Shown here: piece after piece, positions 1 through 8,616 of the stretch
How positions within the stretch are numbered: position 1 is the first letter of the stretch
How the letters are laid out: every line of letters begins with the position of its first letter
Assembly (NCBI RefSeq): GCF_030409845.1
Contig: NZ_JAUFQQ010000003.1
Coordinates: forward strand, 1,488,001-1,552,000
Reading direction: 5' to 3'
Length of the DNA: 64,000 nucleotides
From: Flavobacterium branchiarum
GTDB taxonomy: Bacteria > Bacteroidota > Bacteroidia > Flavobacteriales > Flavobacteriaceae
Notes under the pieces: model-generated
Told to the model about the DNA's origin: nothing
The model's database searches: none
What the model saw: only the letters and a program-made list of their open reading frames with translations
Translations under genes and position numbers: made by a program

Positions 1-1
1 T

Positions 2-796
2 AATGATATTGATTGGTTAAGTAAAGTACGTATGCAAGGTAAGATACAAAAATGGGTAGACCATTCCATATCAGTTACCATAAATGTACCCAATGAGACA
101 CCCGAAGAAATGGTGGATAAATTGTACATGGAAGCATGGGAATCAGGATGTAAAGGAGTTACGGTATATCGCGATGGTTCACGTTCGGGAGTGCTTATTG
201 CTAATACAGAAAAGAAAGAAGAAGTTGCAGAGACTGCACCAAGTATTTTCCCGACTAAACGTCCTCAGATATTAGAAGCTGATGTAGTTCGTTTTCAGAA
301 TAGTAAAGACAAATGGATTGCTTTTATTGGATTGATAGACGGCAAACCTTATGAAATTTTCACTGGTCTTGTAGATGATGAAGATGGTATTTTGATTCCG
401 CGTTGGGTATCAGAAGGATTTATTATCAAAAACAAGAATGAAGACGGAAGCAGTCGCTATGATTTTCAGTACAAAAACACAAGAGGTTATAAAACGACTA
501 TCGAGGGACTTTCGCATAAATTTAACCCTGAATATTGGAATTACGCCAAGTTAATATCAAGTACATTGCGACACGGAATGCCTATTGATAAAGCGGTTGA
601 ATTAATAAGCAGTTTGCAATTGGATGGTGAATCTATAAATACTTGGAAAAACGGCGTTGCTCGTGCTCTTAAACGTTATATTGTAGATGGTACCGAAGCA
701 CATGGTCAAAAATGTAGTAACTGTAATTCAGAGAATCTTATTTATCAAGAAGGTTGCCTTACTTGCAATGATTGTGGTTCGTCTAAATGTGGTTAA
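2..796 (+). CDS. nrdJ: Adenosylcobalamin-dependent ribonucleotide reductase, C-terminal part (partial)
   Basis: This is the 3' end of a gene that begins before the window; the reading frame is open from base 2, so the first ATG at 32 is internal. The family reduces ribonucleotides to deoxyribonucleotides in the cytoplasm using vitamin B12 rather than oxygen. The segment HSISVTINVP followed by AWESGCKGVTVYRDGSR matches the end of the catalytic barrel of class II reductases. After a linker comes a TSCPD-like region and a C-terminal cysteine cluster (CSNCNSEN...CLTCNDCG...CG) that looks like a zinc ribbon and may carry the redox-active cysteines. A strong terminator follows. The call relies on the tail only; the catalytic residues are outside the window. 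Confidence 0.78.
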   Translation, partial: NDIDWLSKVRMQGKIQKWVDHSISVTINVPNETPEEMVDKLYMEAWESGCKGVTVYRDGSRSGVLIANTEKKEEVAETAPSIFPTKRPQILEADVVRFQNSKDKWIAFIGLIDGKPYEIFTGLVDDEDGILIPRWVSEGFIIKNKNEDGSSRYDFQYKNTRGYKTTIEGLSHKFNPEYWNYAKLISSTLRHGMPIDKAVELISSLQLDGESINTWKNGVARALKRYIVDGTEAHGQKCSNCNSENLIYQEGCLTCNDCGSSKCG

Positions 797-829
797 TATT
801 GATTTGTTATATTGATAAGTAATCTAACA

Positions 830-867
830 AAAATCGCCTGCAAAGATTCTCTATGCAGGCGATTTTG
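830..867. terminator. Bidirectional rho-independent terminator
   Basis: A 13-bp perfect stem (AAAATCGCCTGCA paired with TGCAGGCGATTTT) has an 11-base loop and T-runs on both strands. It lies between the end of the reductase gene and the converging lipoprotein gene and can serve both. Confidence 0.85.
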
Positions 868-887
868 TTTATTTGAAAATGGTAAAA

Positions 888-1292
888 TTAAAGTTTCTCA
901 TAAGTCGATTCTGTTCCACCAGCCGCTATAACGCTATTGAAAAGAATCAGTTTTTTATCTTCTAGAAACACATATGTTTTCTCTTTATCATCATAAAATA
1001 TAATGCTATAGTTGGCTTTGTGATTATTTATCGTTGTGTCTTCTGGAAAAATAGTGTAGGTCCCTTCTTCCTCTTTTTTTCCTTCATAATAACGTTCGAA
1101 TTTTAGTCCTTCAAAATTTATTAAATTTCGATTTCCAGGTTTAAAGACTGGATCTGCATTTGCAACTTGGATACCTTCTATGTGTCGGAGCTCCCATGAG
1201 CCGTTTAATTCGTCTGTTACCGATTTTTTTCCACAACTCGAAATTGTAAAAAGTACCACAAAAGGTACTAATAGGTTTAAAATGTTTTTCAT
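888..1292 (-). CDS. Small lipoprotein, lipocalin-like (unknown function)
   Basis: This 134-residue protein has a hydrophobic signal peptide ending in a lipobox (TISSCG, Cys20), so it is probably an envelope lipoprotein. The mature part begins ELNGSWELRHIEG, the opening typical of the lipocalin-like small lipoproteins of Bacteroidota, followed by alternating beta-type segments. It starts 28 bp after the stop of the mprF-like gene on the same strand, so the two are probably cotranscribed and share the terminator at 830-867. No ligand or reaction can be assigned. Confidence 0.7.
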   Translation of the reverse strand: MKNILNLLVPFVVLFTISSCGKKSVTDELNGSWELRHIEGIQVANADPVFKPGNRNLINFEGLKFERYYEGKKEEEGTYTIFPEDTTINNHKANYSIIFYDDKEKTYVFLEDKKLILFNSVIAAGGTESTYEKL

Positions 1293-1320
1293 CTGTTTTT
1301 ATTTGTAAGATATTATAAAA

Positions 1321-3945
1321 TTAAGGTTTTATCACTTTGGCTAAAACTTGTGGTATTTGTATTAAATCATAGTCATCAGTGAAGACAATATATTGGTTGT
1401 GCCACGAAGGAGAAAACTTTTCTTTAAAATCCCTGAGTCCTTTATAATGTGAAAATGATTTTACTTTTTTATATACATATTTCATCGATTTCTCTTGAAT
1501 TGTTGTTGGGTTTTCAATACCACTCATTGGCGCAAGACCAATATTTACGGCAGTAAGATTTTGAGATTTTAAGTGATTAAAAAGTTCAATCAAAATGAAA
1601 TCAATTATGCCATTTGGAGCATCGGTAGTTTTTCTGATAAGGTCATAGGTTCCTTCGTTTTTAGTGTAATCTGGAATGATGTTAAGGAATGCGATAATTT
1701 TTTCTTCGCTATTTTCAACCGTAATTAAAGTTTGCTTTTTTAATTCATCCCATAAAAAAATACCTTGTGAGAAAAGAATTTCTTTACGTCCGGTTTCTTC
1801 TAGCCATTCGTCACTTACAGATTGTATTTTTTGTAATAAACCATCTTTTATTGGCGGTAAATTAATGGCGGTTTTTAATTGTAAATCGCTTATTTTTTTT
1901 AATCCATTGCGCAATGATTTTTTACTACCGCCTTCTAGATTAAAAGTTGTTAAATCAACAACGCCTTCCTGACCAATAAAAAAACATTTTTTTCCAAGTG
2001 ATTTATAGGTTTCCAGATTTTTTTCTGGAATACGGTAATACATGCTTTTTAATCCTGCTTCGTAACAATAATTATCAAATTCAATTATACATTGTTTCAT
2101 TTCGGTTTCATCTTTAGCAACGGGATTCTCGAGTACAACTGCAAAATTGCTCGAAACACGATAGGCTAGGAACGAATCCTTATTTTGAGAAATAAATAAA
2201 AGTTTGTCAAAGTAAGTTTTAAAATAGTCTAAAGACGAATTTCCATATTTTTCTAATAGTTCATTTGCAATTTCTTTTTCAGCACTGGTTACTGTATTTT
2301 TTGATATATAAGGTTTAATTAGTGTGTATATTAAGAAAACGAATGATGTAAAACCGCTAATTTTAATGGATGCGAGAAAGTGTTTTGAGAAATTATCTAA
2401 AGGAACCAAATAGTAACTCCCTAGCAAAAAGTAATTTTGTAGTGTATAGCGTATCGATTGTCCAATACTAAAATCAATATTAAAATGCTTTTTGTCTAAA
2501 AAATAGAATCCAACTATTCCATAAATTAATACAGCTATAACACTTAAAATTGCTGTTTGCAATCCCAATAAACGAAGTTTAGGATTGGTTTTGATATAAT
2601 ATTCTTTTCGAGTTGCAATTAAACAAATGCATACTAGCAAGGCAAGTGTTGATTCTTCAAAATCGAATGCCTTGGTAAGATTCCCTACAAGAGAAATCAC
2701 CGATAATCCTAAACCAAACCACCAAGCCATTTTTAAGCCCTTTAGCATAAAAGATGAGGTAACTAGCAAGAATAATCCAGAAGCAAAAACGAGATAATTA
2801 GATAAATGAATAGCCTCTAAAGGAAGGATACTTTTTAATTGAATTAATCGATCACTAATAGCAGGAGTTAGTACCGAAACGATATTTATTATTCCAAGAA
2901 AGAATAATAACAAGGCAGGAATAACTCTCATTAAAAGTTTATTTATTTTGGATAAAAAAGTAAGCAATCCTGCAACGAGTGGGAGCCAGAATTCAAATAC
3001 TCGGTATAATAATGTTATGGCTATTGCTTGGGAACTTGTAAACCCATATTGAATCAAGATAAACCCCATAGAAACTTCTACCGGACCCAAGCCGCGAAGA
3101 AGAGGAGATATGATAAGAAAGATTACCGCAATTATGTACCCCATTGATGCCGCTACCAATGAAGGTTCAAATTGTAGTGCAATCATAGCAATATACAAAT
3201 GAGCAATTCCGATAATGTCGATAAGAATAGAGACTAAAATGGTATAAATGAATTGGGTTCTATTAATCGTATTGTTTTGTAAATCGGTGAGGAAAATCTC
3301 TGTTTTAGGAAACCATTTTAAAAGTAATTTATAAGCGCTTCCATTGTTTAATATTGAATTAAATAACAAGAACAACCCCGTTATTAATAAGATGATTGTA
3401 AATAAGCCAATCCACTCACTAGAAGCTATTTTTCCATATAATAAAGCGTAAATGAATAGTGGAATTCCAATAGTTAGGACAGATAAAATTCCAATAAATC
3501 CATAAATGGCAGATGCTAAATGAATCTGTGTTTTTTCGATGCCTCTTTTGGTTAGCGGTTCTGTAAAGAAATAGAGCGAAGTGATACCACCAGCAGGAAT
3601 AAATACGCTTATGAAATTTCTTTTTAAAAATAAAATAAGCGCTTGTTTAAGTTTGATTGTGACGCCAATTGCCGAAAAAGAATAGATATACATCACTCCT
3701 TGAAGAAAAATGTAAAATAGAGTTGTAAAAATACCAGCAACTATCCATTCTATTTTTGCATTTGTAAAACTATTTTTAACCTGAGATAGTTCAGTTTGTT
3801 CTTGTTTAATAAACCAGATGGCAACTCCAAGAAAGAAAAGTGTTACTATAAATTGAATTATTATTTTTCCATTTCTGGATAATAACGGAACACTTTGTTC
3901 TTTTAAAGTTTGGATATAATTATTGAATTTTGATGGCGTTTTCAA
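1321..3945 (-). CDS. mprF: Bifunctional lysylphosphatidylglycerol flippase/synthetase-like protein (MprF family)
   Basis: The 874-residue length matches full MprF proteins, which aminoacylate phosphatidylglycerol using aminoacyl-tRNA and flip the product to the outer leaflet, lowering negative surface charge and sensitivity to cationic peptides. Residues 1-535 hold about a dozen or more membrane segments, with the conserved GLGPVEVSMG motif near residue 285 of the flippase part. The remainder is a soluble DUF2156/GNAT-like synthase domain with LLEKYGNSSLDYF, GGSKKSLRNGLKK and YDLIRKTTDAPNGIIDFILI. The lipid and amino acid used in this organism cannot be read from the sequence. It is divergent from the gene at 4125. 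Confidence 0.85.
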   Translation of the reverse strand: MKTPSKFNNYIQTLKEQSVPLLSRNGKIIIQFIVTLFFLGVAIWFIKQEQTELSQVKNSFTNAKIEWIVAGIFTTLFYIFLQGVMYIYSFSAIGVTIKLKQALILFLKRNFISVFIPAGGITSLYFFTEPLTKRGIEKTQIHLASAIYGFIGILSVLTIGIPLFIYALLYGKIASSEWIGLFTIILLITGLFLLFNSILNNGSAYKLLLKWFPKTEIFLTDLQNNTINRTQFIYTILVSILIDIIGIAHLYIAMIALQFEPSLVAASMGYIIAVIFLIISPLLRGLGPVEVSMGFILIQYGFTSSQAIAITLLYRVFEFWLPLVAGLLTFLSKINKLLMRVIPALLLFFLGIINIVSVLTPAISDRLIQLKSILPLEAIHLSNYLVFASGLFLLVTSSFMLKGLKMAWWFGLGLSVISLVGNLTKAFDFEESTLALLVCICLIATRKEYYIKTNPKLRLLGLQTAILSVIAVLIYGIVGFYFLDKKHFNIDFSIGQSIRYTLQNYFLLGSYYLVPLDNFSKHFLASIKISGFTSFVFLIYTLIKPYISKNTVTSAEKEIANELLEKYGNSSLDYFKTYFDKLLFISQNKDSFLAYRVSSNFAVVLENPVAKDETEMKQCIIEFDNYCYEAGLKSMYYRIPEKNLETYKSLGKKCFFIGQEGVVDLTTFNLEGGSKKSLRNGLKKISDLQLKTAINLPPIKDGLLQKIQSVSDEWLEETGRKEILFSQGIFLWDELKKQTLITVENSEEKIIAFLNIIPDYTKNEGTYDLIRKTTDAPNGIIDFILIELFNHLKSQNLTAVNIGLAPMSGIENPTTIQEKSMKYVYKKVKSFSHYKGLRDFKEKFSPSWHNQYIVFTDDYDLIQIPQVLAKVIKP

Positions 3946-4124
3946 TATTATTTTAATTAAGTATCTTAGTATAAATATATTGTATTATTTTTTAAAAAGA
4001 TGTAAATAATCTAATTATGATAAATATACAGGTTAAATCATTAAAAATTAATCTGATTTTCATTTAAGTGCAGTAGTTTTAAATACAAATTAAATCAAGT
4101 ATTAATTTTAAAACAATACAAATC

Positions 4125-4595
4125 ATGAAAAAACTATTCTTGGCTTTAACCATTTTGTATGGTGCGACAATGTTTGGTCAAACAGAAGCTAAATCAGATA
4201 AAGAAATTATACCTCCAGTAGCAGTTACGATTGCATTTCAAAAAGAATTTTCAGGAATAATTCCAACCTGGACGCGGGATTTTGAAGGAGAAGATTCAGA
4301 ACATATCAGGTATCTAGCAAAATTTAATACAGGTTCCTTTGCAGGATTAGCAGTTTATGACAACAATGGTAATTTAAAAGCGTATGAATTGGCAATAGCC
4401 AAAAACGAGCTCCCTAAAGCGGTTTTAAATTATATACAAAAGAATTATCCAGATGAAACTATTAGGGAAGCTGCTAAGCTTATCGATGGCAATAATGTTA
4501 TTACATACGAAGTAGGTATCATAAAAGACAAGAAATTTATTGATTTGGTATTTGATAAAAAAGGCGGATTTCTTGAGGTAACAGAAAAGAATTAA
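4125..4595 (+). CDS. Secreted PepSY-like domain protein
   Basis: This 156-residue protein has a signal peptide (MKKLFLALTILYGATMFGQ) and no lipobox, so it is probably periplasmic. The mature part contains two related alpha-plus-beta units, each with a helix such as PPVAVTIAFQKEF or LPKAVLNYIQKNYP followed by strands (HIRYLAKF, VITYEVGI). This pattern is that of the PepSY-like (DUF2874) proteins of Bacteroidota. The function of the family is not established. It is monocistronic, divergent from mprF and followed by an AraC gene with its own promoter. Confidence 0.65.
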   Translation: MKKLFLALTILYGATMFGQTEAKSDKEIIPPVAVTIAFQKEFSGIIPTWTRDFEGEDSEHIRYLAKFNTGSFAGLAVYDNNGNLKAYELAIAKNELPKAVLNYIQKNYPDETIREAAKLIDGNNVITYEVGIIKDKKFIDLVFDKKGGFLEVTEKN

Positions 4596-4751
4596 TTTGA
4601 TAAAAAACACACATCATAAGTTACTTACCTAATAGAATATTTTAAAGCATCGAAATAATATTTAATGAGAGTATCTAGTAGAAAATGATTCCCCGTTGAG
4701 TAAAACTATAAAAAAGATAGGCTGTATTGGGGCTTTATAACTTTAAATATT

Positions 4752-4759
4752 TATTTTTG
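4752..4759 (+). promoter_or_regulatory. Candidate Bacteroidota promoter (-7 box TATTTTTG) of the AraC gene
   Basis: TATTTTTG matches the TAnnTTTG -7 consensus of the Bacteroidota housekeeping sigma factor, with a TTG at 4727-4729 about 22 bases upstream as a -33 element. Transcription would start near 4765, which leaves a short leader and supports the TTG start codon at 4788. Confidence 0.45.
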
Positions 4760-4787
4760 AAAATGTATAATTAATAGTATCATTGTC

Positions 4788-5663
4788 TTGAGCAACTATT
4801 CCATTCCTACTTTATCTGTTGGTACTATTCTCGGTGAAGAGACTTTAGGTATTACACTATTTCAGCATAGTGTAAAAGGGCGTGATGCATTTGAAGAACC
4901 TCATAAGCATGATTTTTATATGTTGTTCTTTGTAGAGAAAGGTTCAGGATTTCACAATATAGATTTTACTCAACATAATGTTGCAGATAATCAGGTTTAT
5001 TTTATGCGACCAGGTCAAGTCCATAATTGGTTGCTTAATGCAAATACGCAAGGATTTCAACTGATGGTTTCGGCTGAAATAATTACTATTTTTTCTAATT
5101 TATCACAGCTTCCATTTTTTGGTCAAGGCGTTCCATCATGTCTTTCTTCAACTAAAGAAGAATTTCAAGAATTTAAAAAACATTTGCTTGAGATAGAAAA
5201 AGGGCTATCTCAAGATGATTTACTTTCAAAAGAAATAATTCTACTTCGATTGCATTTACTTTTTAAGCTATTGCAAAAAGATTATTTAGATCAATTTCCT
5301 GAATATCATTTTTTGGGTAAGCCCGAAAAAGTAATAAAAAGGTTTAATGATTTAATCGATATTCATTTTCAAACTGAATCTTCGGTACGTTTTTACGCGG
5401 ATAAACTCAGTATTACACCTAATTATCTTAATATTTTGTCTCAGAAGTATTTAATGATGCCTGCAGGCGATGTTATTAAAGAAAGAACAATTCTCGAGGC
5501 GAAACGTTTTCTTACTAGTACCGATTTATCTATAAAAGAAATTGCCTACCAATTGGGATTTAATGATAATGCATATTTTAGTAAGGTATTTAAAAAATAT
5601 GCTGGAAAAACTCCAGGTGATTTCAAAGAAAGTTATAATCTTTACCATCCTTCTCAGCAATAA
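4788..5663 (+). CDS. AraC-family transcriptional regulator with cupin sensor domain
   Basis: This is a 291-residue cytoplasmic regulator. The first ~100 residues form a cupin-type AraC sensor fold (HKHDFYMLFFVEKGSG, then MRPGQVHNW). The C-terminal ~100 residues hold the two AraC helix-turn-helix units, with FYADKLSITPNYLN and the signature IKEIAYQLGFNDNAYFSKVFKKYAGKTPGDF. The start is TTG: the frame has a TGA at 4758 and no ATG before it. The ankyrin and amidohydrolase genes follow on the same strand and are plausible targets, but nothing in the sequence proves this. Confidence 0.85.
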   Translation: MSNYSIPTLSVGTILGEETLGITLFQHSVKGRDAFEEPHKHDFYMLFFVEKGSGFHNIDFTQHNVADNQVYFMRPGQVHNWLLNANTQGFQLMVSAEIITIFSNLSQLPFFGQGVPSCLSSTKEEFQEFKKHLLEIEKGLSQDDLLSKEIILLRLHLLFKLLQKDYLDQFPEYHFLGKPEKVIKRFNDLIDIHFQTESSVRFYADKLSITPNYLNILSQKYLMMPAGDVIKERTILEAKRFLTSTDLSIKEIAYQLGFNDNAYFSKVFKKYAGKTPGDFKESYNLYHPSQQ

Positions 5664-5751
5664 TACCATTACTGTTTAAAATTCTAACCGATTTTTGTAA
5701 ACATAAATGTTGCTTGTTTTCGAGCATAATTATAAAATTTAAAAAATAAAC

Positions 5752-6453
5752 ATGGGGAATGTCTTAAACAGAAGTAATCTACGGTATTGCTTAATTTTTA
5801 GCGTGCTATTATTGATTGGTTGCTCATCTAAACAAACAGATTTAAACAAAGATAGTATGGCAAGTAAAACACTTTTAGAAGCAGTTGAAGCTAGTGATTT
5901 GGAGAGTGTAATTACTCTTTTAAAAGACAATCCTTCATTAGAAGTAAAAAATAAGGATGGAGAAACTCCATTAATGAAAGCAGTTTATAATCAAGATAAT
6001 GAATTAGCAATCGCATTAATTAATGCTGGTGCCGATGTAAACGCACAAGATAAAATGCTTAATAGTCCGTTTTTATATGCTGGAGCCGAAGGTAATCTTA
6101 AAATCGTAAAAGAGGCCTTGAAACACGGAGCTAATTTTGGTGTTTATAATCGATATGGAGGTTCAGCACTTATTCCAGCAGCCGAAAAAGGGCATTTGGA
6201 AGTAGTAAAAATTTTAGTAAATACGCCCAATTTTCCAAAAGATCATATTAATAATTTAGGTTGGACAGCTTTATTAGAAGCTGTTATACTTAGTGATGGT
6301 GGTACAGTACATGTAAATATTATAAAAGCTTTAATAGCTGGTGGCTGTAATGTAAATATTGCTGATAAAAATGGTGTGACTTCATTAGCTCATGCTAAAA
6401 AACTGGGTTATAAAGAAATGATAAAAGTATTAGAACAAGCTAATGCGAAATAA
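5752..6453 (+). CDS. Ankyrin-repeat lipoprotein
   Basis: This 233-residue protein has a signal peptide with lipobox (LLLIGCSS) and then about five ankyrin repeats. Clear examples are KDGETPLMKAVYNQDNELAIALINAGADVNAQD, here quoted in parts: DGETPLMKAVYN, ALINAGADVNAQD, and GGSALIPAAEKGHLEVVKIL. Ankyrin repeats form protein-binding surfaces; placement in the periplasm or outer membrane follows from the lipobox. The stop lies 10 bp before the amidohydrolase ATG, so the two genes are almost certainly cotranscribed. The pairing suggests the ankyrin protein partners or anchors the exported hydrolase, which is inference. Confidence 0.8.
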   Translation: MGNVLNRSNLRYCLIFSVLLLIGCSSKQTDLNKDSMASKTLLEAVEASDLESVITLLKDNPSLEVKNKDGETPLMKAVYNQDNELAIALINAGADVNAQDKMLNSPFLYAGAEGNLKIVKEALKHGANFGVYNRYGGSALIPAAEKGHLEVVKILVNTPNFPKDHINNLGWTALLEAVILSDGGTVHVNIIKALIAGGCNVNIADKNGVTSLAHAKKLGYKEMIKVLEQANAK

Positions 6454-6463
6454 AATACTAGGT

Positions 6464-7822
6464 ATGGAAGATAATAAAATAAGCAGAAAAAAATTTTTAG
6501 GATTAGGAGCTGCCGCAACTGGTGCTGCGTTGTTTTCAGGAATTGGAGCTTCTGCAATGGCACAAGGGCAATCTGAGGAAGAAAAAAAGACTGCTTTAAA
6601 AGAATATATTTTAATCAATGCAAGATTAGAAGAAGGTTTTGAATACAATGAAAAGAACGAAGTTGTTGCAACTAAAACTTCTTTATATAATTTGCATATT
6701 GCCGATGGTAAAATAAAAAGTATTACCACAGGAAAGCTAATTACAAAATTAAAAACGGTTGATGCCAAAGGTTTGCTAATGCTACCAGGATTGCGTGATA
6801 TGCATATTCATATAGATAAAACGTACTACGGAGGAGCTTGGAATGCTGCACCAAGAAAAGGATATACTGTAAAAGATATGATTACGCTGGAGCAAAAATT
6901 AATTCCACAACTGCTTACTGATTCTCAGCATAAAGCCGAAGAAGCTATTAAGCTAATGCAAAGTCAGGGAAGTTATTTTGCCCGTTGCCAATGTAATATT
7001 GATCCTGTTAGCGGACTCAAAAGTTTGGAGCATTTGCTTGCCGCTTTAGACAAGAATAAAGATAGTTTTGGATGGGAGATTGTAGCTTTCCCTCAACACG
7101 GAATTTTATATTCGCAATCTGAACCTTTATTAAGAGAAGCTGCCAAAATGGGAGTTGATTTCATAGGTGGATTGGATCCTACAAGTGTTGATGGCGATAT
7201 GGAAAAATCGCTTGATGCAATGTTTCAAATTGCAATTGATACCAATAAAGGAATTGATATTCACTTGCATGAAGCACCACCATCGGGTAAATCTGAGATA
7301 GAATATATTATAAAAAGAACGGAAGAAAATAAGCAATTACAAGGAAAAACATATATAAGTCATGGTTTTGCTCTTGCAAAAATGGATCCTAAAGATTTAG
7401 AAAAAGTAGCTGAACAAATGGGGGCTCTTGGTATTGGAGTAGTTTCGACAATTCCTATTGGTAAAACGATAATGCCAATTCCGACATTAAAAAAACATGG
7501 TGTAAAATTAATGACAGGAACTGATAGTATCGTTGATCACTGGATGCCTTTTGGGACTTGCGATATGTTAGAAAAAGCTAAATTATGTGCGCAATTGTAT
7601 GGTTGGACAGATGAGTATAGTTTAAGTCGTGCCTTGCATATTGCGACTACAAATGAAATTTTGCCTCTTAATGATGCAGGAACTAGAGTGTGGCCTGCAG
7701 TGGGGAATGATGCTAATTTTATTTTGGTAAAAGCAAGCTGTTCTGCTGAAGCAGTTGCTCGCCTTCCGAAACGCGAAGGGGTATTTTATAATGGTAAGTT
7801 GATAGCTGGTGAGATGATATAG
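6464..7822 (+). CDS. Exported cytosine-deaminase-like amidohydrolase (Tat signal)
   Basis: From the ATG at 6464 this is a 452-residue metal-dependent hydrolase; an in-frame ATG at 6443 overlaps the previous gene and is less likely because the Tat-like motif SRKKFLG should lie near the N-terminus. The signal continues GAAATGAALFSGIGASAMAQ, close to a Tat signal although the second arginine is lysine. The TIM-barrel metal motif DMHIHIDKTY near residue 110 is of the cytosine deaminase type, followed by DIHLHEAPPSG, ISHGFALAKM and TGTDSIVDHWMPFGT, which supply the expected His and Asp ligands. The substrate is probably a cyclic amidine or amide, not necessarily cytosine. It forms an operon with the ankyrin lipoprotein. 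Confidence 0.75.
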   Translation: MEDNKISRKKFLGLGAAATGAALFSGIGASAMAQGQSEEEKKTALKEYILINARLEEGFEYNEKNEVVATKTSLYNLHIADGKIKSITTGKLITKLKTVDAKGLLMLPGLRDMHIHIDKTYYGGAWNAAPRKGYTVKDMITLEQKLIPQLLTDSQHKAEEAIKLMQSQGSYFARCQCNIDPVSGLKSLEHLLAALDKNKDSFGWEIVAFPQHGILYSQSEPLLREAAKMGVDFIGGLDPTSVDGDMEKSLDAMFQIAIDTNKGIDIHLHEAPPSGKSEIEYIIKRTEENKQLQGKTYISHGFALAKMDPKDLEKVAEQMGALGIGVVSTIPIGKTIMPIPTLKKHGVKLMTGTDSIVDHWMPFGTCDMLEKAKLCAQLYGWTDEYSLSRALHIATTNEILPLNDAGTRVWPAVGNDANFILVKASCSAEAVARLPKREGVFYNGKLIAGEMI

Positions 7823-7835
7823 AGGTCTCAGTATT

Positions 7836-8099
7836 CAGTCTCAGTCTCAGTCTCAGTCTCAGTCTCAATCGCAGTCGCAGTCTCAGTCGCAGTCTCAGTC
7901 GCAGTCTCAGTCGCAGTCTCAGTCGCAGTCTCAGTCGCAGTCTCAGTCGCAGTCTCAGTCGCAGTCGCAGTCTCAGTCGCAGTCGCAGTCTCAGTCGCAG
8001 TCGCAGTCGCAGTCGCAGTCTCAGTCGCAGTCGCAGTCGCAGTCGCAGTCGCAGTCGCAGTCGCAGTCGCAGTCGCAGTCGCAGTCGCAGTCGCAGTCG
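7836..8099. repeat. Hexamer array, 44 units of CAGTCT/CAGTCG
   Basis: Forty-four consecutive 6-bp units fill 264 bp without an indel. The left end is mainly CAGTCT and the right end purely CAGTCG; the middle mixes both, and one unit reads CAATCG. It begins just after the amidohydrolase stop. The minus-strand open frame through it encodes only Thr-Ala/Glu repeats and is a consequence of the period, not a gene. Confidence 0.97.
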
Positions 8100-8117
8100 C
8101 AGTGTTCACTGCTATAT

Positions 8118-8153
8118 AAAAAAAAAGATTTTGCATTGCAAAATCTTTTTTTT
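8118..8153. terminator. A/T-flanked perfect hairpin between the two arrays
   Basis: AAAAAGATTTTGCA and TGCAAAATCTTTTT form a perfect stem around a single central T at 8135, with A- and T-tracts outside. It can terminate transcription from either side and is placed about 300 bp beyond the amidohydrolase, after the hexamers, and before the heptamers. Confidence 0.7.
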
Positions 8154-8161
8154 TATGAGAC

Positions 8162-8553
8162 AAACTGTAAACTGTAAACTGTAAACTGTAAACTGTAAAC
8201 TGTAAACTGTAAACTGTAAACTGTAAACTGTAAACTGTAAACTGTAAACTGTAAACTGTAAACTGTAAACTGTAAACTGTAAACTGTAAACTGTAAACTG
8301 TAAACTGTAAACTGTAAACTGTAAACTGTAAACTGTAAACTGTAAACTGTAAACTGTAAACTGTAAACTGTAAACTGTAAACTGTAAACTGTAAACTGTA
8401 AACTGTAAACTGTAAACTGTAAACTGTAAACTGTAAACTGTAAACTGTAAACTGTAAACTGTAAACTGTAAACTGTAAACTGTAAACTGTAAACTGTAAA
8501 CTGTAAACTGTAAACTGTAAACTGTAAACTGTAAACTGTAAACTGTAAACTGT
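8162..8553. repeat. Heptamer array, 56 perfect copies of AAACTGT
   Basis: 392 bp made of exactly 56 AAACTGT units; the phase holds on every line from 8162 to 8553 and I see no mismatch. This perfection implies recent expansion by slippage or active homogenisation. The array has stops in every frame on the + strand and no coding role. It ends directly in the 29-bp GC-rich element. Confidence 0.97.
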
Positions 8554-8579
8554 CCTTCGACTCCGCTCAGGATGACACT
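8551..8579 (-). repeat. 29-bp GC-rich dispersed element, copy 1
   Basis: The reverse complement of this stretch (TGTCATCCTGAGCGGAGTCG core) recurs exactly at 58927-58955 and with two mismatches at 59047-59075. In all places it is next to CAGTTTA-like heptamers. Confidence 0.9.
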
Positions 8580-8616
8580 GTTAATTCCTGTAAACTGAAT
8601 ACTGTAAACTAAAAAA

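Noticed and set aside
7828..8163. Minus-strand open frame of 111 codons coding for Thr-Ala/Thr-Glu repeats
   Set aside because: It arises from the 6-bp period of the hexamer array; there is no independent start signal or protein-like composition.
8162..8553. Possible CRISPR array
   Set aside because: The repeats are contiguous 7-mers with no spacers and no cas genes are present.
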